Assembly (NCBI RefSeq): GCF_020497125.1
Contig: NC_059074.1
Coordinates: 195,043,415 to 195,107,414 of the forward strand
Length of the DNA stretch: 64,000 bases
Reading direction: 5' to 3'
Origin: Mauremys mutica
Taxonomy: Eukaryota; Chordata; Testudines; Geoemydidae
In this document: positions 34,310-45,041 of the stretch, in pieces
Layout: every line of letters starts with the position of its first letter
How positions within the stretch are numbered: the stretch's first letter is position 1
Program-made: the position numbers and the translations under genes
Notes under the pieces: generated by a model
What the model was told of the DNA's origin: nothing
The model's input: only the letters and a program-made list of their open reading frames with translations
The model's database searches: none

Positions 34310-35560
34310 TGCTCTTCCATCTAACTCCTCATATCAATCCTAAGAAAAGGGCAGAAGGTTCCACCTGTGTTAGATCCAGAGCTCACTCCTAGCACAGATG
34401 GGGCTCTACAAAGTGCTATGGCAAATTGTAGCAGGTTGTTGGGGAAGCTCCTCCTAGTGATGCTATGGGGAGTGAGTATGTAATCTGGAAAGGAGCAGAT
34501 AGTCTCTGTAATCCTAACAGGCTAGCACTACCCACAGAAAATGCATTCTATTTGCCTGAGATTTTGAATCCTGTTTTATTCCTGCACTTCTGTTTATTTG
34601 GGCTGATAAATTATTCTTGAATTTGACCATTTCAGTTCCTATGAAGTGAACATCACCACCAGCACACAGAGGTGCTGTTTGCATTTATCACTGCCTGTTA
34701 TCATTTGACTACCGGAAAAGAAGGTGACTCTTAACCAGGAGATGACTGCTAGAAGAGAGGCCTCCAAGGAGATCATTACCAAAATATTATTCCATGATCA
34801 AAGAACTCAGCAACTCATCATGCCTATGCGGCAACATCTAACTCACCTCACATACACTCTTGTCCTATTGTATTGATTAAAAGTCAAAACATTTCAAATG
34901 TCAGAGATGTGTGGGTGTGTACACACACACACATAAAACATGCAGATATATGTATATACATTTAGCCAAATATGGAGTGCGTAGCATACTCTTTGTGACT
35001 AATTTTGTTTGTCTGTATGAAAATTCTATCTCCAAGCTGTTGTTCAGATTGTTGTGTGTCAGGGGTTAAAATTAACTGGCTATTTTTATATGAAATGTCT
35101 TTATAACTTTACTCCAGAGGGGACCATGTACCTCTCCAACTCAGAAGGGCAACATCAAGCCCTTCCCTGACCCATCCTAAAAGTGGGGGCTTTCTCTTTA
35201 AACTGCACTTCTAATATGAATAAAACTGTCTGTCTGTCAAAACAATCATCTTCACTTTTGTGCCTTTAGATGGTGTAATCCAAACCTAATCTAAGCAGGA
35301 ATTTGAGGGCTTGATTTTTTCCCCTCACAGATACTAGTATAAATCAAAAATAGTTCCACTGGCAGTGATGGAGTTACAGTGATATGAAATGGGTCAAAGT
35401 GGGAAGAGAATCAGGCACTGAATTTCTAAGCTCTGTCCTGCCCCTCCACCATCACCTTGGCAGCATATGCCCAGGAAAGACTAGAACCAGGAAGTAGTGT
35501 CTATTTGAAGTTCCTCAGTTTAACAAGCCCTATTAGGTGATCATTACACCCGTATTCACG
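34310..35560. other. Unannotated intergenic stretch
   Basis: No gene. It contains an alternating GTGTGTAC/ACACACAC run at about 34905-34935. Confidence 0.4.
34905..34935. repeat. (TG)n-(CA)n microsatellite
   Basis: GTGTGTGGGTGTGTACACAC continues into ACACACACACA, a short self-complementary dinucleotide tract. Confidence 0.7.
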
Positions 35561-35564
35561 ACTC

Positions 35565-35690
35565 TCACAGCCTTTATCCTGAAGGCTTTGCTCAGTCTTT
35601 ACTTGCACAAAGCTCTCATTGAAGTCAGTGAGAGATTTGCTTGAGTAAGAACACAGCAGGACTTCTGGATTTGGCTTAACATGTCTATAT
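35565..35690. repeat. Old palindromic repeat (CATTGAAGTCAATG type)
   Basis: CTTTGCTCAGTCTTTACTTG and CAAAGCTCTCATTGAAGTCA lead to GTGAGAGATTTGCTTGAGTA and GGACTTCTGGATTTGGC; the two halves are inverse copies around the core. Confidence 0.55.
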
Positions 35691-35699
35691 AAAGAACAC

Positions 35700-36275
35700 A
35701 GCTGTAAGAAAATGAAAAGCCTGCATTCCCGATCTGCTGAGTAATAGAGTTCATGCTCATGCTTTTCCCTGGGTGGTGGCAAATGCACTCAATGTAATAA
35801 TGCACAGACTAAAGGCTGAGTAAGCAATTGGAGTAGCTGTTACTCTTCACTGAAACCGTGGTCCTTTCCCCTTTATTTTTCAGAGGCACTGTAGGTTTTT
35901 TGCTTTTTCTTTTTAGTAGAGAGGCTGTTGTGAGTAACTTGCCAGGGAATCATGGCAGAGCCAGTCAGGGTTGATGCTGGTTGATTATTATGAGAATGTG
36001 ACCTGCACATTGCTCCTGTGATGTACATTCACCCCTGAGGTGTCCATCTAATAATAGTAACTGATATTTATACTTTTTAGCTAAACATTCCCAAGAGTTA
36101 GACAAACAGAGTTATATACAGGGATCGCTTCACTCATCACTGATGTTAAGCCACTTCTGAGTGAAAAGGTGGCAGGCTTTAAACAGCATCCAAGAATGCT
36201 GCACCCAAAACAGTTCAGAACAAAAAAGAAAGACTGTGGGCAAAATTCATCCCCTGTGTAAACCCACCAACTTCA
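35700..36275. other. Unannotated intergenic stretch
   Basis: No gene or clear repeat. Confidence 0.4.
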
Positions 36276-36279
36276 ATGG

Positions 36280-36464
36280 AATCATAGAATCTCAGGGTTG
36301 GAAAAGACCTCAGAAGGTCATCTACTCCAACCTGCTGCTCAGAGCAGGGCCATCCCCAGATAGACTTTTGCCCCAGGTCCCTAAATAGCCCCCTTAAGGA
36401 TTGAACTCCCAGAGTCTGGGTTTAATAAACCAATGCTCACACCACTGAGCTATCTCTCCCCCCA
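36280..36464 (-). mobile_element. tRNA-derived SINE with CR1-like tail
   Basis: Read on the minus strand, a tRNA-like head at the right end (GAGAGATAGCTCAGTGGTG, A box TAGCTCAGTGG) is followed by body sequence and a CR1-type tail that ends at ATTCTATGATT on the left. This matches the turtle Pol III SINE layout; copies at 39408 and 42673 are closely related. Confidence 0.8.
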
Positions 36465-36469
36465 CACTT

Positions 36470-37065
36470 ATGCAAGGGGTGTATTTGACTTTGTCTTATT
36501 ACATATAAACTGCCAGGGAATTTAGCACAGGAGGTTGTAATTCAGTTACCCAATTGGTATTTAGATGGGACATCCAGGAGCTAAAACACCTGTTCTTGCA
36601 AGTGGTGCCATGGACCGACTTTCACCGCTTTCCAGAATATCTAGCATTCTGAGATCTGTTTCTCTTTTCCTCCTTTCAGAGACAGGAGAAAGACAGTGGT
36701 CAGTTAGAAATGGGTATAGTTAAAAATTTCTCCAGTCTGAGCTCAGTCTGAAGTGAGCTATGCAGTCTCTGTAGATACAATTCTGCTTTATCTTTCTTTA
36801 CAAAGATGAGCCAGACCTTTGGGGTTGAAAATTTCCCCTTGCCTCTTCTGAGGTCTACCTCTTTTTAATAATTTAGGGCCTGATTTAACACCCATTGAAG
36901 TCAATGGAAAGATTCCCATTAACCTCAGTGGGTGTTGGATCAGGTTCTTAGAGACCTCTGTTCCAAAAAGCAATGAAACAGAAGTTCTGAAGTAAACCCT
37001 ACATGCTTTAAGTTCTTTCCACATCATATGGAGATTCTAGTTAATAGAGTTGGTTGTATTCTTTA
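36470..37065. other. Intergenic with old palindromic repeat
   Basis: No gene. The piece at 36878-36955 reads GGGCCTGATTTAACACCC, then CATTGAAGTCAATGG, then an inverse ending GGATCAGG: a copy of the old palindromic repeat group. Confidence 0.5.
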
Positions 37066-37076
37066 TGTGTAAAAGG

Positions 37077-37882
37077 AAGGATTACCATCTGTCTGGGTTT
37101 TCCCCGACCTGACCTCTTTTTAGGTTCTCCTCTCTCCGTCCAGGCAGATTTTTTAAATAAGAGGAATTGTCCGGGATTTTTCGTTGCCGAGCAGACATTG
37201 CAGCTCAGAAAGAGCAGTCTCCACACCATGATTGGCCCCTTCCCTGTGTCTGCAGCTGCTGGATCTGGCCTGCCAGGTAAGTGAAGCTGTCAAGTGCCTC
37301 TCGGCCAGGTCACCTGCCCCGTCGTGGGGCCTCAGAGCCCAGTCGGGAGGGGTGACACGGCCAGGCCCTAGGTCCCCACCTTGGGAAGGGGGAGAGGACC
37401 GCAGGGAGGTGCTGACTGATGGGCTGGTGCTGTGTCCCTGGCCTGCAGCAGCCTCCCTGCCACCGTGACAGGGAGTACAACACTGCCCTCCACCTCGAGT
37501 GTGACTGAGGGCCTCATGTACCCCCCCGCCCTTCAAATATCCCCTCCAGCACTACCAAATACCCCCCTCCCAGTACACACACACCACTCCAGCACCCCCA
37601 TATCCCCACTCCCAGTACACCACTCCAGCACCCCCCAAATACCACCTCCCAGTACACACCCATCCAGCACCCCTAAAACTCCCTCCCAGTACACCACTCC
37701 AGTACCCCCAAATACCTCCTCCCAGTACACACACAACCCTCAAGTGCCCCCCAATACCCTCTCCCATCCAGCACCCCCCAAATGCCCCCTCCAGCACTTT
37801 CCAACTGTACCCCCCTCCCAGTTACCCCTCCCGCTGCCCCTGGCAGTGTCTTCTCTTTGGGACATGAAATATGGTAACCCTA
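37077..37882. mobile_element. hAT-type element with minisatellite, 806 bp
   Basis: Exact 8-bp target duplication GTAAAAGG (37069-37076 and 37883-37890). Ends AAGGATTACCATCTGTC and GAAATATGGTAACCCTA form a terminal inverted repeat shared with the copy at 1418-1889, and both hold the block GCAGCTCAGAAAGAGC. No transposase, so it would have depended on another copy. Confidence 0.85.
37510..37830. repeat. C-rich minisatellite inside hAT element
   Basis: Tandem units of roughly 25-35 bp built on CTCCCAGTACAC, CACTCCAGCACCCC and AAATACC. It is expanded relative to the shorter relative at 1418-1889, which lacks this array. Confidence 0.75.
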
Positions 37883-37894
37883 GTAAAAGGTCTT

Positions 37895-39400
37895 TGCATC
37901 TCTCTGTCAGATTGAAAAGGAGGTAGTTTATGTATATATTGCACAGGTAGGCTGTCCATCCATTAATTCCAGGGTTTTTTTCCATTCAGAGCCACCATAT
38001 TGTCAGAACAGGTGGTCCTCTGTGGAATACATTATGTGAATGATGTATTCTCATTTGCCTTTGGCAGCCAAAAGCTGATTCTATTGCTTACACTCATGTG
38101 GTGTTTTTTTTCCCCTTAGGTATTTAAGGAGGTGTATCTCAGAGTCATACATCCACCACTAGTTATGGCATGCTTGGTTTTATTCTTCTGTGAATCTTGG
38201 ACACAAGGTTTTGGCTAGTAGGAGTCACTCAAACAAGATTCTCAACTTTGCTCACTAATTTAGGCAGCCACTTGGTATAATCTGAAATGGAGAATTTGGG
38301 GCTTAAGCATCAGACTTCACTACACTGAATAGTCAGAGTTGCTCTTTGAAGCCCTGGCCTTGGGAAGCTGTTGACACATGTTCGAGTCAGGGTGCTATCT
38401 TTTCCCAATAAATGCACATGTAGTTTTGTTTATATGCCTTAGTTACATGTTGCTGCTCACGGAAGGAAGTGTTGGCACACTGTTTATATCTGTTTGCCAA
38501 ACATCACAGCCAGTGGCTCCATGACCATAAATGGAAACTCACCTGTGAAGGTATCCAGAGTTTCCCTTTGGACAGGCTTGACGAATCGGATGAATAGCTC
38601 AGGTAAAGGTAAACACACCTGACGTGTGTTCAACATCTGTTGCAATCTCTAGGTGAGGAGTTGTCAGCTCTCACATCGCTCTGCCCCACATTCTCATGAA
38701 AGTCATGAATTATATGTCTTCGTTTCAAACTCTCCCAGGAATGGAATGGACTTTTTTGTGCTATGCTCTGGCAGTCAAACACTTAAAAAATAGCAGTAAA
38801 ACCATTGGCCAAATCTTGCCACGCCACTCCAGCATTGTGGGCTAAAAATCTGGCCTCAATACAGAGGAAGTAACAATGGTTTACTGTACACAGGGGAGCA
38901 GGCTTTGGAGAGTTCACACAGTAGGAATGGTTGGAGGCAGGTCAGAGCTAGCTGAGGAGATGCAGGACAGTTAAGGTCCAATACCATGACTACAAGGACC
39001 CACTGTTTAAAATCCCTCATGTACGTAGAAGGCAAGGACGGGAGCCACTAGTAAAATCCATTGGCTGCAGTAGTAACTGTAGGGATTCCATTCCCTGTTT
39101 TCCCACAAAGGCCCTGATTCAGAAAAGCTCTTAAGCACATGCCTACTGTTGTTTAAATTGGCCTAAGTTGGGGCCAGACACTTCCTGGGCCAAATTAGTT
39201 TCCTTGGGCTTTACACAGGTGATCAGGATTTGCCTCAATAGGTGCGTCTTCATCTTACATTTACATATCTGAGGTGGGTGTTAGTGTTTAATCTCTTGAA
39301 ATTCACCTTTCTTGGTCCGAGAGACACTTTGTTCTTTTGCCAGTTAACTCGAATTGTGCGGTTTGCATGGACATGATTTAACTTGATTTAAACATGATTT
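37895..39400. other. Unannotated intergenic stretch
   Basis: No gene. A fragment at 39110-39180 (CCCTGATTCAGAAAAGCTC, CTTAAGCACATGCCTA) belongs to the old palindromic repeats. Confidence 0.4.
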
Positions 39401-39407
39401 AACTCAA

Positions 39408-39614
39408 GGGGGAGGGATAGCTCAGTGGTTTGAGCATTGGCCTGCTAAACCCCGGGTTGAGAGCCCAATCCTTGAGGGGGCCACTTAGGGATCTGGGGCA
39501 AAAATCAGTACTTGGTCCTGCTAGTGAAGGCAGGGGGCTGGACTTTATGACCTTTCAAGGTCCCTTCCAGTTCTAGAAGACAGGATATCTCTATTATTTT
39601 ATTAAAAAAAAAAA
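39408..39614 (+). mobile_element. tRNA-derived SINE, turtle Pol III type
   Basis: Begins GGGGGAGGGATAGCTCAGTG with A box TAGCTCAGTGG and B-box-like GGTTGAGAGCCC about 45 nt on, then a body with GGACTTTATGACCTTTCAAG and a CR1-like tail GTCCCTTCCAGTTCTAG, ending in an A-rich run. This is the best-preserved SINE in the window and the main evidence for a cryptodiran turtle. Confidence 0.9.
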
Positions 39615-39619
39615 AGTTT

Positions 39620-40158
39620 GCTGTCATGGATACACATTTCATGTCACACAACATCATTCCGTAGATTCTCAAATAACTCCAGTGATAACATGAGTCAATA
39701 TCTATGTATAGGTCATCAGGAATAGAACAAAATAGAACAGGAGTCTATGGTAAGAGCTTCCATACTCAATGTGTCTCAGAGTCCTTTACAAAGGATCTGG
39801 CTATCGCTAGCTCACAGTAAAGAATAGGAGACCCACTGCAAATGATTAAATTTTTCAAATTAGTAAGGGAACATAGGCATAAAAACTCAGTATATTTTGT
39901 TCACTTATTTTACTGAATATAGCTTAAGTTATTTATGATAATATCCTCTGGTAAATTGGCTTTAAGATATGATGTACAGGTAATGAGTCCTAGCAATATG
40001 ACTCTGCTGTTAAGTCTTTGCTGGGAAATTAGATCAAACTGATTTTTGCGGGGAGTGTTGTGGTTTGTGGGTTAGTGAAGTGTGGTTCCCTTGCAAGGAG
40101 TTGAAGTGTGATTGTGGCAGAAAGGCAACTATATAAAAATGGCAATTTTTGACTCCAC
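39620..40158. other. Unannotated intergenic stretch
   Basis: No gene or clear repeat. Confidence 0.4.
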
Positions 40159-40161
40159 ATA

Positions 40162-40353
40162 CACCTCTACCCCGATATAACGCTGTCCTCAGGAGCCAAA
40201 AAATCTTACCGCGTTATAGGTGAAACCGTGTTATATCGAACTTGATTTGATCCGCTGGAGTGTGCAGCTCCACCCCCCCCCCCCCAGAGCACTGCTTTAC
40301 CGCATTATATCCGAATTCATGTTATATTGGGTCGTGTTATCGGGGTAGAGGTG
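40162..40353. mobile_element. Tc1/mariner-type (pogo/Tigger-like) MITE
   Basis: Ends CACCTCTACCCCGATATAAC and GTTATCGGGGTAGAGGTG form inverted repeats, flanked by TA on both sides (40160-40161 and 40354-40355). 192 bp, non-coding. A second copy lies in LGALSL intron 4 at about 59498-59699. The TA duplication supports the superfamily; the Tigger-like label rests on the ends and is tentative. Confidence 0.7.
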
Positions 40354-40359
40354 TACATG

Positions 40360-40920
40360 CTTCCTGTGTGTGTTTGAGTCACAGCTGCTTGCTTATCTGA
40401 CAAAACTGTTAGCAGATCAGAGCCAGTCCAGGTGTAGAAGACTGAGCTGGAATCTGGTCTGCCTCACTCAAATAGAATTGTCAGCCAAGTTCTGACCACA
40501 GAACCTTACTGACTGAGGGAGACGTAAGAGGCAGAAAGAACCAGTGAAGCCACCAGGTTAAAGAAAAAAAGTGAAAACAGAACAGGAATGAGATTGCATT
40601 CAGGTCCTGATTAAAATCCACTGGCGTTTTCGATTGGAAGCTCTTTTCGGCAGGACCATCTATTTGTTCTGTGTTTGTACAATGCATAGCACAGTGGGGG
40701 CCTCATCCAGGACTAGGGCTCCTTGGGACTATGGTAGTAATGCAAATAATAATAATAGGTAATAAAGTCAGTAAGAGTGTTTGAGGGGGACATTAACAGG
40801 ACAGTGTCCAGCAGAGTGTCTCAGCTGTGACCAGGAAGGACTGCTGATTAGGGTAGCAGGCAGTCATTCAGTATCCATGTCCATCCCGTCCTTTGCTGAG
40901 ACTGCTGAAAAGGGTGCTGC
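40360..40920. other. Unannotated intergenic stretch
   Basis: No gene or clear repeat. Confidence 0.4.
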
Positions 40921-40924
40921 TGGG

Positions 40925-41251
40925 GATTATGAAAAATCTCAGATGAAGAGAGATAAAAAAGATTGGGATGATTTACCTCAGAGAGGAGATGAATAAGAGG
41001 GCACATGATAAATGTATGCAAAAAGAAAGTAGATTGGGATCTTCTATTTACCCCGTCCTCTAATAAAGTGTAAAGGAGCATTCAGCGAAACTGAAAGGTG
41101 GCAAATTCAAAACTGATCAAAGAAAATACTTTTTCACACAGTGCAGATTAGTTTCATTGCCACAAGACATCATTGTGCCGAAAGTGCAGCAGGATTCCAA
41201 AGTGAATTAGACTTTTAAATGAAACAAGAATATCCAGAGTTATAACATTAA
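40925..41251 (+). mobile_element. LINE 3' end, first part (split copy)
   Basis: Degenerate C-terminal LINE ORF: GGCAAATTCAAAACTGATCA, AAATACTTTTTCACACAG and a block ending GAATATCCAGAGTTATAAC. It is interrupted at 41251 by the PIF/Harbinger element and continues at 45042. It is the oldest layer of the nest. Confidence 0.65.
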
Positions 41252-41898
41252 GGGTATGTCTACACTACGGAATTATTCTGATTTTACAGAAACCGATTTT
41301 AGGAAACAGATTGTATAAAGTCGAGTGCATGTGGCCACACTAATTCGGTGGTGTGCGTCCATGTACCGAGGCTAGCGACTATTTCTGGAGCATTGCACTG
41401 TGGGTAGCTATCCTATAGCTATCCCATAGTTCCCGCAGTCTCCCCCGCCCATTGGAATTCTGGGTTGAGATACCAATGCATGATGGGGCAAAAACAGTGT
41501 CGCGGGTGAGTCTGGGTAAATGTCGTCACTCAATCCATCCTCCGTGAAAGCAACGGCAGTGTAAACGTCCACTGTTGGGGCTCGCCCCTCTCTGGGGCTG
41601 GGAGCCAGGCCTCCTCACTACACGGGGCAACAAACGACAGTTCAGGGCTCAGACCCTCAGGCAGGGGCTGACCAAACAGTTTAGTAGTTTAAGAAACCCA
41701 GGCCCCTGGGCCTGAGCATCGGGGCGAGGGGAAGGCTGCCACCCGTGAGTGGGGTGGCAGAGGGGGCGCAGGCCCACTCGCTCCACTGCGTCCCAGCCCG
41801 GGGCCCTAACAGCGGCAGGCAGCCTGCTGCTGTGTCAGTGGGGATCCTGGCCGCAACACACTGACATTGGCTCTGGGTGTGCTGCAGCCAGACTAGGG

Positions 41899-42672
41899 TC
41901 ATAGAATCATAGAATCTCAGGGTTGGAAGGGACCTCAGGAGGTCGTCTAGTCCAACCCCCTGCTCAAAGCAGGATCAAACCCAACTAAATCATCCCAGCC
42001 AGGGCTTTGTCAAGCCTGACCTTAAAAACCTCTAAGGAAGGAGATTCCGCTACCTCCCTAGGTAACCCATTCCAGCTCTTCACCACCCTACTAGTGAAAA
42101 AGTTTTTCCTAATATCCAGCCTAAACCTCCCCCTCTGCAACTTGAGACCATTACTCCTTGTTCTGTCATCTTCTACCACTGAGAACAGTCTAGATCCATC
42201 TCTTTGGAACCCCCTTTCAGGTAGTTGAAAGCAGCTATCAAATCCCCCCTCATTCTTCTCTTCTGCAGACTAAACAATCCCAGTTCCCTCAGCCTCTCCT
42301 CATAAGTCATGTGCTCCAGCCCCCTAATCATTTTTGTTGCCCTCCGCTGGACTCTCTCCAATTTATCCACATCCTTCTTGTAGTGTGGGGCCCAAAACTG
42401 GACACAGTACTCCAAATGAGGCCTCACCAGTGCTGAGTAGAGGGGAATGATCACATCCCTTGATCTGCTGGAAATGCCCCTACTTATACAACCCAAAATG
42501 CCATTAGCCTTCTTGGCAACAAGGGCACACTGTTGACTCATATTCAGCTTTTCGTCCACCGTAACCCTAGGTCCTTTTCTGCAGAACTGCTGCCCAGCCA
42601 TTCGGTCCCTAGTCTGTAGCAGTGCATGGGATTCTTCCGTCCTAAGTGCAGGACTCTGCACTTGTCCTTGTT
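41899..42672 (-). pseudogene. CR1 LINE 3' end with broken RT C-terminus
   Basis: Minus strand. The C-terminal part of CR1 ORF2 is readable: [58 protein letters not shown] and [20 protein letters not shown]. After a frameshift near 42175-42200 it continues with [20 protein letters not shown] and [20 protein letters not shown]. Then comes a 3' UTR (GGTCCCTTCCAACCCTGAG) that ends in ATTCTATG repeats, the CR1 hallmark. It is 5'-truncated and dead, yet well preserved, so it is a fairly late arrival. Confidence 0.9.
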
Positions 42673-42886
42673 GAAAAAAAAAAGAAAAAAAAAAAGGGAA
42701 TAATTGGAGATACACCAATCTCCTAGAACTGGAAGGGACCTTGAAAGGTCATTGTGTCCAGCCCCCTGCCTTCACTAGCAGGACCAATTTTTGCCCCAGA
42801 TTCCTAAGTGGCCCCCTCAAGGATTGAACTCACAACCCTGGGTTTAGCAGGCCAATGCTCAAACCACTGAGCTATCCCTCCCCCCA
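42673..42886 (-). mobile_element. tRNA-derived SINE, turtle Pol III type
   Basis: Minus strand: GGGGAGGGATAGCTCAGTGG at the right end, then GCATTGGCCTGCTAAACCC, a body with CCTGCTAGTGAAGGCAGGGG and a tail TTCCAGTTCTAGGAG. An A-rich tract abuts the 5' end of the CR1 at 42672. It is closely related to the copy at 39408. Confidence 0.85.
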
Positions 42887-44439
42887 GGCTACTTCTGACC
42901 TCCCCCTCTACCGGTACCTGTGTCTCAGCGTCCTACACCATGGGCTCCTCGGGATACTGAGCGAGGGGTAAACTGGGCAGCTCCTTGGGGTCCCTTTGTA
43001 CCGGTCGGCTTAGGGACTCTTCCAGCGCCTGGTCGGCGTCCAGGCTCCGCAGGTACGGCCAGTCCTCAGGTCGGTCGCAGGCGGCGGGAGTCTCCCCAGC
43101 GGGAGCTAGGGCACCAGTGTCTGGCCTCTCCGGCGGCCAGGCAGCTTCTGAGCCCTGGGGCTGGACTTTTATACTTCCTGCCCTGCGCTGTGACCTCTGA
43201 GGGGCAGGCACAGGCTCCTGCGGCTCCGCCCACTTTGGCATCCGTAAGGGCTCGTCCCTCTCTGGGGCGGCTGGGAGCCAGGCCGCCTCACTACAGGCAG
43301 ACAATCATTTCGTGCCCTTTTCCCTGGATTGCCCAGGCAGATGCCATAGCACAGCAACTATGTAGCCGTTTAGCCTTTTTTCACCGTCACCGTATGTCTA
43401 CTGGATGCTGTTGACAGACGCAGTACTGCAGTGCTACACAGCAGCATCCCCTTGCCTTTTGCAAGTTAGCAAAGACGGTTACCAACTCTACTGTACCGTC
43501 TGCTGCTTTGCAAGTTGACAATGACAGTTACCAGTCATATTGTTCTGTCTGCTGCTGTCATGGGTGCTCCTGGCCAGCTCGGTGAGGTTGGCCGGGGGCA
43601 CATGGACAAAAATGGGAATGACTCCCCAGGTCATTCTCTTCTTTAACTTTTGTCTAAAGAGAGAGTCAGTCCTGCCTAGAGTATCAGGCAAGCCTACTAA
43701 AGAACCAGACAGGCAAACAGCCACTCCGGGTCAGAGCCGCAGACATCCCGCAGAAATGATGAGCTGCATGCCATTCTAGGGGTGCCCCTGCAACAACCCC
43801 ACCCATTGCTTCCCTCCTCCCCCACCCCTCCTGGGCTACCGTGGCAGTGTCCCCCCATTTGTGTGATGAAGTAATAAAGAATGCATGAATAAGAAACAAC
43901 ACTGACTTTATTGCCTCTGCAAGTAGAGCTCAAAGTGGGGAGGGGAGGGCAGCCTCCAGCTGCTATGATATTCCAGGCAGGAGTGAATCTCCAGGAGACA
44001 AAACTTAAAGAAGAGAACGACCGGGAGTCATTCCCATTTTTGCCCAGGCGCCCCCGGCCGACCTCACCGAGGCCGGCCAGGAGCACTCACGGGACGATGA
44101 TGATGAATATCAGTCATACTTCACTGTCTGCTGTCCGCAAGGGAAGGGAAGGGAAGGGGATGCTGCTGTGTAGCGCTGCAGCACCGCGTCTGCCAGTAAC
44201 ATCCAGTAGACATAAGGTGACATTGAAAAAAGGTGAAAAACGATTTTTTTCCCTTTGGTTTCACAGAGGGAGGGAGGGAGGGCGGGGACTGATGACATAT
44301 ACTCCGAACCACCCGCGACAATGTTTTTGACCCTTCCGGCTTTGATAGCTCAGCCAAGAATTCAAATAGTTTTCAGAGAGTGCGGGAACTGTGGGATAGC
44401 TACAGTCCTCAGTCGCCCCTCCCTCCGTGAGCATCCATT

Positions 44440-44682
44440 TCATTCTTTGGCTTTCTGGTATGCTTGTCTCAGCTCCTTAAGTTTCACGCAGCACTGTGTT
44501 GAGTCCCTGTTGTGGCCTCTGTCCATCATGGCCTTGGAGATTTTTTCAAATGTTTTGGCATTTCGTCTATTGGAACGAAGTTCTGATAGAACAGATTCAT
44601 CTCCCCATACAGAGATCAGATTCAGTATCTTCCGTACAGTCCATGCTGGAGCTCTTTTTTGATTCTGGGATTGCATGGTCAC
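44440..44682 (-). pseudogene. Myb/SANT-like DNA-binding ORF of Harbinger element
   Basis: An 80-codon minus-strand frame with APAWTVRKILNLISVWGDES, VLSELRSNRRNAKTFEKIS and STQCCVKLKELRQAYQKAKE, a trihelix/Myb-SANT-like domain. PIF/Harbinger elements carry such a second gene, which helps target the transposase to the ends. The frame ends soon after the domain, whereas related proteins continue, so it is truncated. Related domains also exist in domesticated host genes, but the position inside a transposon with matching termini argues for the element. Confidence 0.7.
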
Positions 44683-45041
44683 CTGTGCTGATCAGCGCTC
44701 CATGATGGGCAAACAGGAAATGAAATTCAAAAGTTCGCGGGGCTTTTCCTGTCTACCTGGCCAGTGCATCCGAGTTCAGAATGCTGTCCAGAGCAGTCAC
44801 AATGGTGCACTGTGGGATACTGCCTGGAGGCCAATACCGTCGAATTGCGGCCACACTAACCCTAATCTGAAATGGCAATACCGATTTCAGCACTACTCCC
44901 CTCGTCGGGGAGGAGTACAGATATCGATATTAAAAGCCCTTTATATCAAAATAAAGGGCTTCGTTGTGTGGACGGGTGCAGCATTAATTCGGTTTAATGC
45001 TGCTAAATTTGAAATAAACTCGTAGTGTAGACCAAGCCTAA

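Larger units (their letters stand above)
41560..43295 (-). mobile_element. LTR-type insertion inside the Harbinger element
   Basis: Exact 5-bp duplication GGCAG (41555-41559 and 43296-43300); on the minus strand the insertion starts TGTAGTGAGGCGGCC and ends GGACGTTTACA (TG...CA). A minus-strand TATAAAAG lies at about 43176-43169. Removing the CR1 and SINE leaves about 0.75 kb, a plausible LTR length. Oddly, the first 48 bp recur as a 46-bp copy at 41577-41622, 17 bp short of the other end. It could be a solo LTR, or a collapsed LTR-internal-LTR structure. No gag or pol domain was recognised. Confidence 0.65.
41252..45038 (-). mobile_element. PIF/Harbinger transposon with nested insertions
   Basis: Left end GGGTATGTCTACACTACGG; right end, reverse complemented, GGCTTGGTCTACACTACGAG. 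Both sides are flanked by TAA (41249-41251 and 45039-45041), the PIF/Harbinger-type duplication. After removing the LTR-type insertion at 41560-43295 the element is about 2 kb. It keeps a minus-strand Myb/SANT-like ORF (44440-44682) but I see no DDE transposase, so it is probably non-autonomous. An internal inverted repeat (43564-43658 against 43997-44087) is a further oddity. Confidence 0.8.

Noticed and set aside
37500..37830. Regularly spaced repeats that could suggest a CRISPR array
   Set aside because: Units are contiguous and degenerate without unique spacers, in a vertebrate hAT element: a minisatellite.
39408..39480. Possible tRNA gene
   Set aside because: A and B boxes are present, but the acceptor and anticodon arms do not fold as a tRNA and the sequence continues into a SINE body and CR1-like tail.
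42920..43414. A 164-codon plus-strand frame opposite the LTR-type insertion
   Set aside because: GC-rich LTR sequence with open frames on both strands; no retroviral domain.
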